Shown: positions 40,335 to 49,206, counted from the stretch's first letter. The stretch is DNA of 64,000 nucleotides from an uncultured Streptomyces sp. (GCF_947488945.1 NZ_CANLBS010000021.1:62001-126000); one strand, 5' to 3'. The notes: generated by a model not told the origin, from the sequence alone. Numbers and translations: made by a program.

Positions 40335-42110
40335 TCAGCCGATCATGCGCCCGAGGAGCCACATCGCAGGCGCGGCCGCCGTCAGCGGGAGGGCCACTCC
40401 GGCCGTCATGTGGACGAACCGGGACGGGTAGTCGTAGCTCGCCACCCGGAGCCCGATCAGGGCGCAACCGCCGGCGGCCGCGCCGAGCAGCGCGCCGCCG
40501 GCGCCGAAGTCGGTGAGCGCCCCGGCGGCGACGCCCGCGGCGGCCGACGCGAGCAGCGCCGCGAGTACGGAGGCGGGCCCGCGCAGCGGCAACGCGCGCA
40601 CCACCGTCGCGACGGCGACGGCGATGCCGCCCACCACCACCGCGTCCGGGTCCGCCGCGAGGTGTCCGGCGGCGAGGACGGCGAGCGCGGCGGACACGAC
40701 GGTGGCCGTCAGGCCGTACATCCGCTCGTCGGCCCCCGCGTGGCTGCGCAGTTGCAGGACGAGGGTGAGCAGCACCCAGACGCCGAGGGTGCCCAGCATC
40801 GCGGCCGGACCGTCCTCCCGTCCGGCGGCGAGCAGCACGGCGTCGGCGACGAGTCCGCCGGCGAAGGCGAGCGCGATGCCCTGGCGGGCCGGCCACATGC
40901 CGTTGAGCCGGAACCATCCGGCAGCGGTCACCGCCTGGAGCAGCACCAGCGGGACGACGAGCGCGTAGATGCCGATCGCCGCGCCGAGCGCCAGCAGCAG
41001 CCCGAGACCGGCGGTGATCACGGCGGGCTGGAGGCCCGGAGCGATGATCGGAGACCTTCCCTCGGCCCGCGCCCGCTGGGCGTCGGTGATCCGGGCGTTG
41101 CCGACGGTGGTGGCCGGACCGTAACCGTCGGCCCCGGCGGCGTCCGGCACGGCCGGACCCGCCACCGAGCCCGTCGCCGGATCAGCTCCGGCGGAGCCCG
41201 GCGTTCCGGCGGCGGGCGGCAGCCCCGCACCCGTCCGGGGCGCCTCCGGCGGCAGCGGCGCCGACCCGCCCCGCACCCGCAGCGGAGTGGTGTGCTCCTG
41301 CGGGGGCTGCGGGACAGGGGATGCCTGCGACGGGGCCGGGGTCACCTGCGCGGCGTACGGGGCCTGTCCGTCCGGCGCGGCGTACGAACCCGGCACGGTG
41401 TACGAGCCCTGTCCGTCCTGCGCGGCGTACGGGCCCTGGGCGGCGTACGGGTCCTGTGCGGCGTACGGGCCCGGCGCGGCCTGGGGTGCTTGAGGACCCT
41501 GGGGTGCCTGAGGGCCCTGAGGCGCCTGCGGGACGTACGCCGCCTGCTGGGCGTACGGCTCCGGCTGCGCGTACGGCTCCTGCTGGGCATACGGCCCTTG
41601 CTGCGCGTACTGCCCCTGTGGGTCGTACGGGTCCACCGGCTGGGCGTATCCGCCCTGCGGGGCGCCCGCCCCCGCCTGCCCGGGGTCGCCGGGCACCGGT
41701 CCGGTGGCCGGGTCCGGCCGCAGGGTCGGCTGGTACTGGGTGTCCCAGGTCTGTCCCTGCCAGGTCTGGGCCGCACCCATGCCGTCGCCGTGGCCATGGG
41801 GTGCCGCGCCGTCCGCGCTCCGCCCGGCCCAGGCGTCCGGGCCGTCCGGCGTCCCGTGGGTCGGCGGCGCGGGCGGGTACGTCGCACCCGCCCGGCCGTC
41901 CGTATACGAACCGTTCGTATACGAGGTGTCCGTATACGAAACGTCCGCGGGCGGCGGGGCCGGGTACTGGCCGTCGGGGTGCGCCGGGCCGTCCTGGCGG
42001 CCGTGGCGCGGGCCGCCGTACGGCTGCGGGGCGTACTGCTGGTCGCCCGGGTGCGGATCGCCCGGCAGGCGCCGGGCCTCGTCGTCACCGTGCTGTCGCG
42101 TGCTGCTCAT
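40335..42110 (-). CDS. Repeat-rich membrane protein of unknown function
   Basis: A 591-aa protein. The first 330 residues are low complexity: Tyr-Gln-Pro-rich repeats (PYAQQ and PYAAQ many times, SYTDTSYTNGSYTDG, and GPQAPQGPQAPQ), expected to be disordered. The second half has about nine hydrophobic segments (PAVITAGLGLLLALGAAIGI, AGVALPLTAAAPAMWLLGRM) and resembles no family I recognise. ATG 42110 has CGGAG upstream. It lies 10 bp downstream of the hydrolase-MoaD stop, same direction, possibly in one transcript. Function unknown; the Tyr/Gln repeats suggest an interaction or assembly tail. Confidence 0.8.
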   Translation of the reverse strand: MSSTRQHGDDEARRLPGDPHPGDQQYAPQPYGGPRHGRQDGPAHPDGQYPAPPPADVSYTDTSYTNGSYTDGRAGATYPPAPPTHGTPDGPDAWAGRSADGAAPHGHGDGMGAAQTWQGQTWDTQYQPTLRPDPATGPVPGDPGQAGAGAPQGGYAQPVDPYDPQGQYAQQGPYAQQEPYAQPEPYAQQAAYVPQAPQGPQAPQGPQAPQAAPGPYAAQDPYAAQGPYAAQDGQGSYTVPGSYAAPDGQAPYAAQVTPAPSQASPVPQPPQEHTTPLRVRGGSAPLPPEAPRTGAGLPPAAGTPGSAGADPATGSVAGPAVPDAAGADGYGPATTVGNARITDAQRARAEGRSPIIAPGLQPAVITAGLGLLLALGAAIGIYALVVPLVLLQAVTAAGWFRLNGMWPARQGIALAFAGGLVADAVLLAAGREDGPAAMLGTLGVWVLLTLVLQLRSHAGADERMYGLTATVVSAALAVLAAGHLAADPDAVVVGGIAVAVATVVRALPLRGPASVLAALLASAAAGVAAGALTDFGAGGALLGAAAGGCALIGLRVASYDYPSRFVHMTAGVALPLTAAAPAMWLLGRMIG

Positions 42111-42120
42111 GGTCTCCGGT

Positions 42121-42375
42121 TCACCCTCCTGCGAACGGCGGGAGCACCTCGACCGTGCCGCCCTCGGCAAGGCGTACGGTCTCATGCTCCCGGTTCCCGA
42201 CCGGATTCCCGTCGATCAGGAACGCACATCGTCGCAGCACCTGCGTCAGTTCCCCGGGGTGTGCCGCCCGCACGGCGTCCAGGGCCTCCGCCAGCGTCGC
42301 CGCGCGGTACGGCTCCTCGGCCGTGCCGGCCGCGGACTTGGCCGCCGCCCAGTAGCGGATCGTCCCGCTCGCCAT
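42121..42375 (-). CDS. Internal-start MoaD-like sulfur carrier
   Basis: From ATG 42375, with AGGAAGGTGG directly upstream, an 84-aa MoaD/ThiS-like protein (MASGTIRYWAAAKSAAG to PPFAGG) can be made in the same frame as the hydrolase. MoaD carries sulfur as a C-terminal Gly-Gly thiocarboxylate for molybdopterin synthesis or a related pathway. Here Gly-Gly is the last codon pair before the stop, as required. In other Streptomyces a separate gene of this type follows a hydrolase, so both products, or only this one, may be made. Confidence 0.6.
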   Translation of the reverse strand: MASGTIRYWAAAKSAAGTAEEPYRAATLAEALDAVRAAHPGELTQVLRRCAFLIDGNPVGNREHETVRLAEGGTVEVLPPFAGG

Positions 42376-43380
42376 GGCGCCACCTTCCTCGTCGTCGGGA
42401 CGCGGCGCGGTTCGCGCCGCGGCTCCGTCCTGGCCTTCCGGCTGTCCATGATGGGTCACGTCCATAATGGGTCGGCCGGGAACCGCCCAGTCCGCGATGC
42501 GGGCCAGCAGCTCCTGCGCGGCCGAGTTCTCCGCGTGGCCCATCCCCCGCTCCACCCACAGTTCGGCGGCCCCGTCGGCCGCCGCCGCCACCAGCATCCG
42601 GGGGTGGTCCAGTGGGAAGTACGGGTCACGGTCGCCGTGCACGACGAGCAGCGGGGCCGGGGCGATCAGCGGGACCGCCGCCACCGGCGACAGCGGCACC
42701 GGGTCCCAGTCCCGGTCGTGGATGCGGGTGCGCAGGCCGTAGCGGCCGACCAGTCGGCCCGTCGGGCGTGTCACCACCCAGTGCAGCCGCCGCATGGGGG
42801 CGGTGCCCCGGTAGTACCAGCGCGCCGGAGAGCTGACGGCGACCACCGCATCGGCGTGCGCTCCCCCGTGCGCCGTCGTGAGCCCCTCGTGCGCCGCCCC
42901 GTTCGGCCCCCGGACGGCCCCGCTGGAACGCTGATTGTTTTCCGTATACAAACCGCCGTGCCGGAGCACGACGGAACCGCCCATGGAGAACCCGACCGTA
43001 ACGACCCGACCATGTCCCAGTGACCGCGCCCAGCGCACCGCGGCGGCCAGATCGAGCACTTCGCGGTCGCCCACGGTCGACTTCCCGCCGGACTTCCCGT
43101 GCCCCCGAAAGGAGAACGTGATCACGGCCGCACGCTGGGAGAACACCGCTGCGGCCCGCCGCACCGCAGGGCGGTCGACGGAGCCGGTGAAACCGTGTGC
43201 GAGGACGATCGCCGTCCGCTCCGCGGCGGAGTCCCGGCCGGCCGCGAAACCGGCCGTACACGGGGTGTACACCGCCTCGACCGGAACCCCGTCATCGGTC
43301 AGCAACGTGGCGCGCAGCGGGGTTCGCGTGATCAAGGGAACAGAAGAAGTCGGGAATCGACCCTCTGACGCAGAACTCAT
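42121..43380 (-). CDS. Alpha/beta hydrolase fused in frame to a MoaD domain
   Basis: A 419-aa single open frame. Residues 1 to about 300 are an alpha/beta hydrolase: HGFTGS (oxyanion), GFSMGGSV (nucleophile elbow G-x-S-x-G), VHGDRDPYF (acid) and the GMGHAENS histidine. A Gly/Glu/Pro-rich linker (about 30 residues) leads without a stop into a MoaD/ThiS ubiquitin-like domain ending PPFAGG. The fusion is unusual, because the MoaD part has its own ATG and ribosome site (next entry). ATG 43380 has CAGAAT seven bases upstream, suggesting leaderless transcription. Both domains are clear; one protein or two is open. Confidence 0.8.
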   Translation of the reverse strand: MSSASEGRFPTSSVPLITRTPLRATLLTDDGVPVEAVYTPCTAGFAAGRDSAAERTAIVLAHGFTGSVDRPAVRRAAAVFSQRAAVITFSFRGHGKSGGKSTVGDREVLDLAAAVRWARSLGHGRVVTVGFSMGGSVVLRHGGLYTENNQRSSGAVRGPNGAAHEGLTTAHGGAHADAVVAVSSPARWYYRGTAPMRRLHWVVTRPTGRLVGRYGLRTRIHDRDWDPVPLSPVAAVPLIAPAPLLVVHGDRDPYFPLDHPRMLVAAAADGAAELWVERGMGHAENSAAQELLARIADWAVPGRPIMDVTHHGQPEGQDGAAARTAPRPDDEEGGAMASGTIRYWAAAKSAAGTAEEPYRAATLAEALDAVRAAHPGELTQVLRRCAFLIDGNPVGNREHETVRLAEGGTVEVLPPFAGG

Positions 43381-43450
43381 GTGGGCTATTCTGCTGCGAA
43401 GAGGATCCGGGCAAAGCAGCCCCCGGGTCCTTTTGTGCTTTCGGCTCGTT

Positions 43451-43466
43451 GTTACGGAGACGTTTC
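43451..43466. promoter_or_regulatory. Candidate GlnR-binding site
   Basis: GTTAC, 6 bp, GTTTC on the plus strand, that is GAAAC-n6-GTAAC on the minus strand, the two half sites of the GlnR consensus with the correct spacing. It lies between the hydrolase gene and glnR and may serve autoregulation. A CCCGGGT-ccg-ACCCGGG hairpin at 43572-43588 follows, in the glnR leader. Confidence 0.55.
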
Positions 43467-43625
43467 AACAAGCTCAGCGGTCCCAGGGCGCGGGGCCGCA
43501 CCGGTAAAAACTGTATGACGGATGCCGCAGGGCACAGCCGTACAGCAGTACGAAGCAGTGCCGCATACTCCCCCGGGTCCGACCCGGGAGTGCCCCTCTC
43601 GCAGGGAACGAGGAGGACCGACGTA

Positions 43626-43685
43626 ATGGGCGAGCGAACCGTGCACCACGATCGACCGACGACCCAGGCAGGTGGACGGCGATGA
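43626..43685 (+). CDS. 19-codon upstream ORF coupled to glnR
   Basis: ATG 43626 follows AGGAGGA and opens a 19-aa peptide (MGERTVHHDRPTTQAGGRR) whose TGA (43683-43685) overlaps the glnR ATG (43682) as ATGA. The overlap and the strong ribosome site indicate that translation of glnR depends on this micro-ORF. A regulatory leader is likely; the peptide has no recognisable motif. Confidence 0.6.
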   Translation: MGERTVHHDRPTTQAGGRR

Positions 43686-44497
43686 GTTCTTTGCTGCTCC
43701 TGACGAATGCCCTTCAACCGTCGACGGAGGTGCTTCCCGCCCTCGGTCTTCTGCTCCACAGCGTGCGGGTCGCCCCCGCCGAAGGACCCGCTCTCGTCGA
43801 CACCCCCGGTGCCGACGTCATCCTGATCGACGGGCGGCGTGACCTTCCGCAGGTGCGCTCGCTCTGCCAGCTCCTGCGCTCCACCGGGCCGGGATGTCCG
43901 CTGATCCTCGTCGTCACCGAGGGCGGTCTCGCGGCCGTCACCGCCGACTGGGGCATCGACGACGTGCTGCTGGACACCGCGGGGCCCGCCGAGGTCGAGG
44001 CACGGCTGCGGCTGGCCACCGGCCGGCAGCAGATCACCTCGGACGACTCCCCCATGGAGATCCGCAACGGCGACCTCTCCGTGGACGAGGCGACCTACAG
44101 CGCCAAGCTGAAGGGCCGGGTCCTCGACCTCACCTTCAAGGAGTTCGAGCTGCTGAAGTACCTCGCCCAGCACCCGGGCCGGGTCTTCACCCGCGCGCAG
44201 CTCCTCCAGGAGGTCTGGGGCTACGACTACTTCGGCGGCACCCGCACCGTGGACGTCCACGTACGGCGGCTGCGCGCCAAGCTGGGCCCCGAGCACGAGT
44301 CGCTGATCGGCACCGTCCGCAACGTCGGGTACCGCTTCGTCGCCCCGGAGAAGGGCGACCGCTCCAAGAACGACGGGAGCGACGGGAGCGACGACAAGGC
44401 GGTGGCCGCGGCCACCGCGGCGGTCGTCACCCGTCCGGAGCAGCCGGAGGTGTCGGAGATCGCGGAAGAAGCCCCGGCAGCGCCTGCCAAGAGGTAG
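43682..44497 (+). CDS. glnR: GlnR, global nitrogen regulator
   Basis: A 271-aa OmpR-type orphan response regulator, the master activator/repressor of nitrogen genes (glnA, amtB, glnK, nirB and others) in Streptomyces. It starts MSSLLLLTNALQPSTEVLPA and has the single receiver aspartate Asp50 (VILIDGRR), which is needed for dimerisation rather than phosphorylation; other receiver acidic-pocket residues are missing, as known for GlnR. The winged helix is LKYLAQHPGRVFTRAQLLQE then TVDVHVRRLRAKLGPE. The C-terminal 45 residues are Ala/Glu-rich and variable. No kinase gene is adjacent. Confidence 0.97.
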   Translation: MSSLLLLTNALQPSTEVLPALGLLLHSVRVAPAEGPALVDTPGADVILIDGRRDLPQVRSLCQLLRSTGPGCPLILVVTEGGLAAVTADWGIDDVLLDTAGPAEVEARLRLATGRQQITSDDSPMEIRNGDLSVDEATYSAKLKGRVLDLTFKEFELLKYLAQHPGRVFTRAQLLQEVWGYDYFGGTRTVDVHVRRLRAKLGPEHESLIGTVRNVGYRFVAPEKGDRSKNDGSDGSDDKAVAAATAAVVTRPEQPEVSEIAEEAPAAPAKR

Positions 44498-44508
44498 TTC
44501 CATCCGCG

Positions 44509-44522
44509 TAGACTGCCGCGCG
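44509..44522 (+). promoter_or_regulatory. -10 hexamer for leaderless LacI-type gene
   Basis: TAGACT (44509-44514) lies seven bases before GTG 44522, inside the 24-bp gap after glnR. The gene can be transcribed separately from glnR. Confidence 0.55.
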
Positions 44523-45565
44523 TGGCCAAGGTGACGCGGGACGATGTGGCGAGACTGGCGGGGACGTCGACCGCCGTCGTCAGCTATGTCATCAACAACG
44601 GACCCCGGCCGGTCGCCCCGGCCACGCGCGAGCGGGTGCTCGCCGCGATCAAGGAGCTCGGCTACCGCCCCGACCGGGTGGCCCAGGCCATGGCGTCGCG
44701 GCGGACCGACCTCATAGGCATGATCGTGCCGGACGCCCGGCAGGCGTTCTTCGCGGAGATGGCGCACGCCGTCGAACAGGCCGCCGCCGAGCGCGGGAAG
44801 ATGGTCCTGGTCGGCAACTCCGACTACCGCGACGAGCGCGAGGTCCACTACCTGCGGGCCTTCCTCGGCATGCGGGTCTCCGGGCTGATCCTGGTCAGCC
44901 AGGGCCCCAGCGAGCGCGCCGCCGCCGAGATCGAGGCGTGGGACGCCCGGGTCGTGCTGCTGCACGAGCGGCCGGAGGCGATCGACGATGTCGCCGTCGT
45001 CACGGACGACGTCGGCGGCGCCCAGCTCGCCACCCGCCACCTGCTGGAACACGGTTACGCCTACGTGGCCTGCCTCGGCGGCATGGAATCGACCCCGGCG
45101 GTCGGCGACCCGGTCGCCGACCACGTCGAGGGCTGGCGGCGGGCCATGCAGGAGTCCGGCCGCTCCACCGAGGGCCGGGTCTTCCACGCCCCGTACAACC
45201 GGTACGACGCCTACCAGGTGGCGCTCGGGCTGCTGTCCGGTCCGGACCGGCCGCCGGCGATCTTCTGCTCCACCGACGACCAGGCGATCGGGGTGCTGCG
45301 GGCCGCCCGCGAGCTGCGCATCGACGTCCCGGGCGAGCTGGCCGTGGCGGGCTTCGACGACGTCAAGGAGGCCGGGCTCACCGACCCGCCGCTGACGACC
45401 GTCTTCTCGGACCGACCCGCGATGGCCCGCGCCGCCGTCGACCTGGTGCTGGACGACTCGCTGCGGGTCTCCGGCTCGCGCCGGGAACGCCTGCGGCAGT
45501 TCCCCTCCGCGCTGGTGGTCCGGCGCTCCTGCGGCTGCGGAGAGGCGACGCCCGAAGCCCGATAG
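44522..45565 (+). CDS. LacI family transcriptional regulator
   Basis: A 347-aa regulator. HTH at residues about 5-30 (VTRDDVARLAGTSTAVVSYV), hinge NNGPRPVAPATRERVLAAIK and a periplasmic-binding-protein-like sensor (GMIVPDARQAFFAEMAHAV, then SGLILVSQGPS, AIFCSTDDQAIGVLRAARE, VAGFDDVKEAGLTDPPLTTV). The C-terminus has an unusual CGCGEA. It is followed by the protease gene with 112 bp between. Conserved location next to glnR in Streptomyces is known; sugar or other effector is not. Confidence 0.9.
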   Translation: MAKVTRDDVARLAGTSTAVVSYVINNGPRPVAPATRERVLAAIKELGYRPDRVAQAMASRRTDLIGMIVPDARQAFFAEMAHAVEQAAAERGKMVLVGNSDYRDEREVHYLRAFLGMRVSGLILVSQGPSERAAAEIEAWDARVVLLHERPEAIDDVAVVTDDVGGAQLATRHLLEHGYAYVACLGGMESTPAVGDPVADHVEGWRRAMQESGRSTEGRVFHAPYNRYDAYQVALGLLSGPDRPPAIFCSTDDQAIGVLRAARELRIDVPGELAVAGFDDVKEAGLTDPPLTTVFSDRPAMARAAVDLVLDDSLRVSGSRRERLRQFPSALVVRRSCGCGEATPEAR

Positions 45566-45677
45566 CCCTTGGGCCCCCCACCGGGACGGGGGACCTTTAT
45601 GCCGGGCTCACGAGGTTCTGCCGGGCTTCTCAGCAGGGGCTCAGGCTCCTCTCATGTTCGCTGGACAGGCTCTGGAC

Positions 45678-46895
45678 ATGACTGAGAGCCACCGCCCGAG
45701 CGGCGAGTACCCGACGTATCCCCCGTACGGCACCGACGCGTACGGCTCCGAGACTTACGGCACCGACGCGTACGGCGCAGCGACCCCCACCGCGCCGGCC
45801 GGCTACCCGCCGCCGCCCGCGTACCGGCCGTCGCAGCCCGTCGCGCTGGAGTCCGGCGCCACCGTGTGGCCCGGACCGGGTGCGGACGGCGGCGACGGGG
45901 GCGACGGCGCCGCGACCGGTCACGCCTGGGCCGCCCCGCTGCCGCCGGCCGGGCCCAGGCGCCGCGTGAAGGGCCCCACCGCCCTGCTGGCCGCGGTCGC
46001 CCTCGCCGCCGCCGCGATCGGAGGCGGCACCGCCACCCTGATCGGGCAGTTCACCGACGGCGGCCCTGCCGGCTCCTCCGTCAGCGCCGTCAGCGGCACC
46101 ACCGTCTCGGCGAGCAGCAAGGGCACCGTGGCGGGCGTCGCGGCAGCGGTCTCCCCGGCGATCGTCGAGATCGGCGCCACCTCCACCGCCGGTGAGTCGA
46201 CCGGCTCCGGGGTCGTCATCACCTCGGACGGTGAGATCGTCACCAACAACCACGTCGTCTCCGGCGCCTCCGAGATCAAGGTGACCCTCTCGACCGGCAA
46301 GACGTACACCGCCGACGTCGTGGGCACCGACCCCGACAAGGACCTGGCGCTGATCAAGCTGCGGAACGCGAGCGGGCTGAAGACGGCCGCCCTCGGCGAC
46401 TCCTCCTCGGTGGCCGTCGGCGACGAGGTCGTGGCCATCGGCTCGCCCGAGGGCCTCACCGGCACCGTCACCAGCGGCATCGTCTCCGCGCTCGACCGCG
46501 ACGTCACCGTCGCCAAGGACGACAGCAGCAGCGGTAGCGACGGCAGCGGCTCCTCCGGCTCCGACCAGTGGAGCCAGAGCCAGAGTCAGGGAGGCAGCGG
46601 CGGCGAGCAGTGGCCGTTCGAGTTCGGGGGCCGGCAGTTCAACGGCGACACCGGCACCTCGACCACCACGTACAAGGCGCTCCAGACGGACGCCTCGCTC
46701 AACCCGGGCAACTCCGGCGGCGCCCTCATCAACATGGACGGCGAGATCATCGGCATCAACTCCGCCATGTACTCCCCCACCTCGTCCAGCAGCACCAGCG
46801 GTTCCAGCGCCGGCAGCGTCGGCCTCGGCTTCGCCATCCCGATCGACACCGTCAAGGCCGATCTCAGTACCCTCCGTGCCGGTGACGGGTCCTGA
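45678..46895 (+). CDS. Trypsin-like serine protease (HtrA type, no PDZ)
   Basis: A 405-aa membrane-anchored protease. The N-terminus (about 105 residues) has Tyr/Gly repeats (YGTDAYGSETYGTDAYG) and is followed by a hydrophobic segment (TALLAAVALAAAAIGGGTATL). The catalytic domain has the triad in TNNHVV (His), DLALIKL (Asp) and NPGNSGGAL (Ser). There is no C-terminal PDZ domain; instead a Ser/Gly insertion (about residues 285-330, SSGSDGSGSSGSDQWSQSQS) interrupts the domain. ATG 45678 (MTESHRPSG) was preferred to 45654; neither has a strong ribosome site. Presumed envelope quality control. Confidence 0.9.
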   Translation: MTESHRPSGEYPTYPPYGTDAYGSETYGTDAYGAATPTAPAGYPPPPAYRPSQPVALESGATVWPGPGADGGDGGDGAATGHAWAAPLPPAGPRRRVKGPTALLAAVALAAAAIGGGTATLIGQFTDGGPAGSSVSAVSGTTVSASSKGTVAGVAAAVSPAIVEIGATSTAGESTGSGVVITSDGEIVTNNHVVSGASEIKVTLSTGKTYTADVVGTDPDKDLALIKLRNASGLKTAALGDSSSVAVGDEVVAIGSPEGLTGTVTSGIVSALDRDVTVAKDDSSSGSDGSGSSGSDQWSQSQSQGGSGGEQWPFEFGGRQFNGDTGTSTTTYKALQTDASLNPGNSGGALINMDGEIIGINSAMYSPTSSSSTSGSSAGSVGLGFAIPIDTVKADLSTLRAGDGS

Positions 46896-47012
46896 ACGGC
46901 ACCCCGACCGGGTCGTGAGCGGGGATCTCGGCATCCTTCCCCCGCCGTGCGACGCTGGAACGACCACCTCCGGCGCCACCGCCGGACCGGAACGAGATGA
47001 GGACGCCGAGCG

Positions 47013-47744
47013 ATGAGCCCCGCCGAAGACGATCCGCAGCGCATCCTGATCGTCGACGACGAACCGGCCGTGCGTGAGGCGCTGCAGCGCAGCCTCGCGT
47101 TCGAGGGCTACGGCACGGAGGTCGCCGTCGACGGCTACGACGCCCTCGCCAAGGCGGAGGCGTACGCCCCCGACCTCGTGGTGCTGGACATCCAGATGCC
47201 CCGGATGGACGGCCTGACCGCCGCCCGCAGGCTCCGGGCCAACGGTGCCACCACGCCCATCCTCATGCTCACCGCCCGCGACACCGTCGGCGACCGGGTC
47301 ACCGGACTCGACGCCGGCGCCGACGACTACCTGGTCAAGCCGTTCGAGCTGGACGAGCTGTTCGCCCGCATCCGCGCCCTGCTGCGCCGCAGTTCCTACG
47401 CGTCCGCGGCGGGCGCCGACGCGGTTCCCGACGACGTGCTGTCGTTCGCCGACCTCCGCATGGACCTCAACACCCGCGAAGTCACCCGCGGCACCCGTCC
47501 CGTGGAACTGACCCGGACCGAGTTCACCCTGCTGGAGATGTTCCTCGCGCACCCCCGCCAGGTGCTGACCCGCGAGCAGATCCTCAAGGCCGTCTGGGGC
47601 TTCGACTTCGAGCCGAGCTCCAACTCCCTGGACGTGTACGTGATGTACCTGCGGCGCAAGACCGAGGCGGGCGGCGAGCCCCGGCTCGTGCACACCGTGC
47701 GCGGGGTCGGGTACGCCCTGCGCTCCGGCGGCGGTGACGGGTGA
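47013..47744 (+). CDS. OmpR-type response regulator (MprA-like)
   Basis: A 243-aa two-component regulator. The receiver has the acidic pocket (ILIVDDEPAV), phospho-acceptor Asp59 (LVVLDIQMPRMDG) and the LVKPFELDELF lysine. The winged helix is TEFTLLEMFLAHPRQVLTRE then QILKAVWGFDF, with the wing SSNSLDVYVMYLRRKTEAGG. The next gene starts by overlapping its stop (GTGA, 47741-47744), so it is translated with its kinase. Its closest recognisable relative is MprA of mycobacteria. Confidence 0.92.
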   Translation: MSPAEDDPQRILIVDDEPAVREALQRSLAFEGYGTEVAVDGYDALAKAEAYAPDLVVLDIQMPRMDGLTAARRLRANGATTPILMLTARDTVGDRVTGLDAGADDYLVKPFELDELFARIRALLRRSSYASAAGADAVPDDVLSFADLRMDLNTREVTRGTRPVELTRTEFTLLEMFLAHPRQVLTREQILKAVWGFDFEPSSNSLDVYVMYLRRKTEAGGEPRLVHTVRGVGYALRSGGGDG

Positions 47745-49168
47745 GACGCCTGCTGGGCCGGCTCCGCTCGCTGCCGCTCCGCTCCCGCCTCGCCCTGCTC
47801 GTCGCCACCGCCGTCGCGGTGGCGGTCGCCGCGGTCGCGGTCGCCTGCTGGTTCGTCACCCGCGAGCAGTTGGAACACCGGCTGGACGACTCGCTGCGCA
47901 GCTCCCGGGTGGACGAGGACGCCGTCCGCGACCTGCTCGCCTACTGCCAGGGGGCCGGCCAGTCGCAGGCGCCGCAGTCCCTGAACCCCTCCTCCACCAC
48001 CGTCCAGATCATCGACACCGAGGGCACCGCCTGCACCGCCCCGAACTCCTCCGCGCTGCCGGTGACCGATGACGACCGCAAGGTCCTGGCAGCCGGGCAC
48101 GCCTACGCGCTGCACACCGAGACCGCCGCGAACGGCGTGAAGATGCGTGTCTACACCTACGAGCTGCCGACCAGGCCCCCCGGCCAGTACGCCGTCTCCA
48201 TCGCCCGGCCCATGAACGAGGTCACCGACCCGCTCTCCTCGCTCGCCTGGCTGCTGCTCGGCGTCGGCGGGCTCGGCGTCGTCGGAGCGGGCGCGGCCGG
48301 CCTGTGGGTGGCCCGGTCCGGACTGCGGCCGGTGGACGAACTCGCCGACGCCGTCGAGCTCGTGGCCCGCACCGAGGACCTCACCGTGCGCATCCCGGTC
48401 GAGGGCGAGGACGAGATCGCCCGGCTGTCGCGCTCCTTCAACTCGATGACGGCGTCCCTCGCGGTCTCCCGCGACCGGCAGGCCCAGCTCATCGCGGACG
48501 CCGGGCACGAGCTGCGCACCCCGCTGACCTCGCTGCGCACCAACATCGAGCTGCTCGCCCGCAGCGAGGACACCGGCCGGGCCATCCCGCCCGCAGACCG
48601 CAAGGCCCTGATGGCCTCGGTGACCGCCCAGATGACCGAACTGGCCGCGCTCATCGGCGATCTGCAGGAGCTGGCCCGCCCGGACGCCGCCCAGCCCGGA
48701 CCGCTGGAGGTGGTGGGGCTGCACGACATCACCCGTACCGCCCTGCAACGCGCCCGGCTGCGCGGCCCCGAGCTGACCGTCACGGAGGAGCTGGCCCCCT
48801 GGTACGTCCGCGGAGAGCCGGCCGCGCTGCAACGGGCGATCGTCAATGTGCTGGACAACGCGGTGAAGTTCAGCCCCGCACGGGGCACGGTCGAGGTCAC
48901 CCTGCACCGCGGTGAGCTGCGGGTGCGCGACCACGGCCCCGGCATCCCGGCCGAGGACCTCCCGCACGTCTTCGAGCGCTTCTGGCGCTCCCCGTCCGCC
49001 CGCCAGCTCCCCGGCTCCGGCCTCGGCCTGTCCATCGTCGCCCGCACGGTCCAGCAGTCCGGCGGCGACATCGCCCTCCGCCCGGCACCCGACGGCCACG
49101 GCACCGAAGCCGTCATCCGCCTCCCGGGCGCCCCGCAGCCGCCGCCGGAGCTGACGACGGGGGCGTGA
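47741..49168 (+). CDS. Sensor histidine kinase (MprB-like)
   Basis: A 475-aa membrane kinase: short cytosolic N-terminus, first transmembrane segment (LALLVATAVAVAVAAVAVACWFV), extracytoplasmic loop of about 120 residues with two cysteines (YCQGAGQSQAPQ and GTACTAPNSS), second segment (LAWLLLGVGGLGVVGAGAAGLWV), HAMP (LRPVDELADAVELVARTEDL), His256 in GHELRTPL, and an ATP domain with NVLDNAVKFSP, RDHGPGIP and GSGLGLSIVAR. It senses an envelope signal and phosphorylates the partner regulator. A hairpin at 49207-49239 follows. Confidence 0.93.
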   Translation: MRRLLGRLRSLPLRSRLALLVATAVAVAVAAVAVACWFVTREQLEHRLDDSLRSSRVDEDAVRDLLAYCQGAGQSQAPQSLNPSSTTVQIIDTEGTACTAPNSSALPVTDDDRKVLAAGHAYALHTETAANGVKMRVYTYELPTRPPGQYAVSIARPMNEVTDPLSSLAWLLLGVGGLGVVGAGAAGLWVARSGLRPVDELADAVELVARTEDLTVRIPVEGEDEIARLSRSFNSMTASLAVSRDRQAQLIADAGHELRTPLTSLRTNIELLARSEDTGRAIPPADRKALMASVTAQMTELAALIGDLQELARPDAAQPGPLEVVGLHDITRTALQRARLRGPELTVTEELAPWYVRGEPAALQRAIVNVLDNAVKFSPARGTVEVTLHRGELRVRDHGPGIPAEDLPHVFERFWRSPSARQLPGSGLGLSIVARTVQQSGGDIALRPAPDGHGTEAVIRLPGAPQPPPELTTGA

Positions 49169-49206
49169 AAGCACCACCGGGGAGTTCCTTCGCCGCCCTA
49201 CGCACG

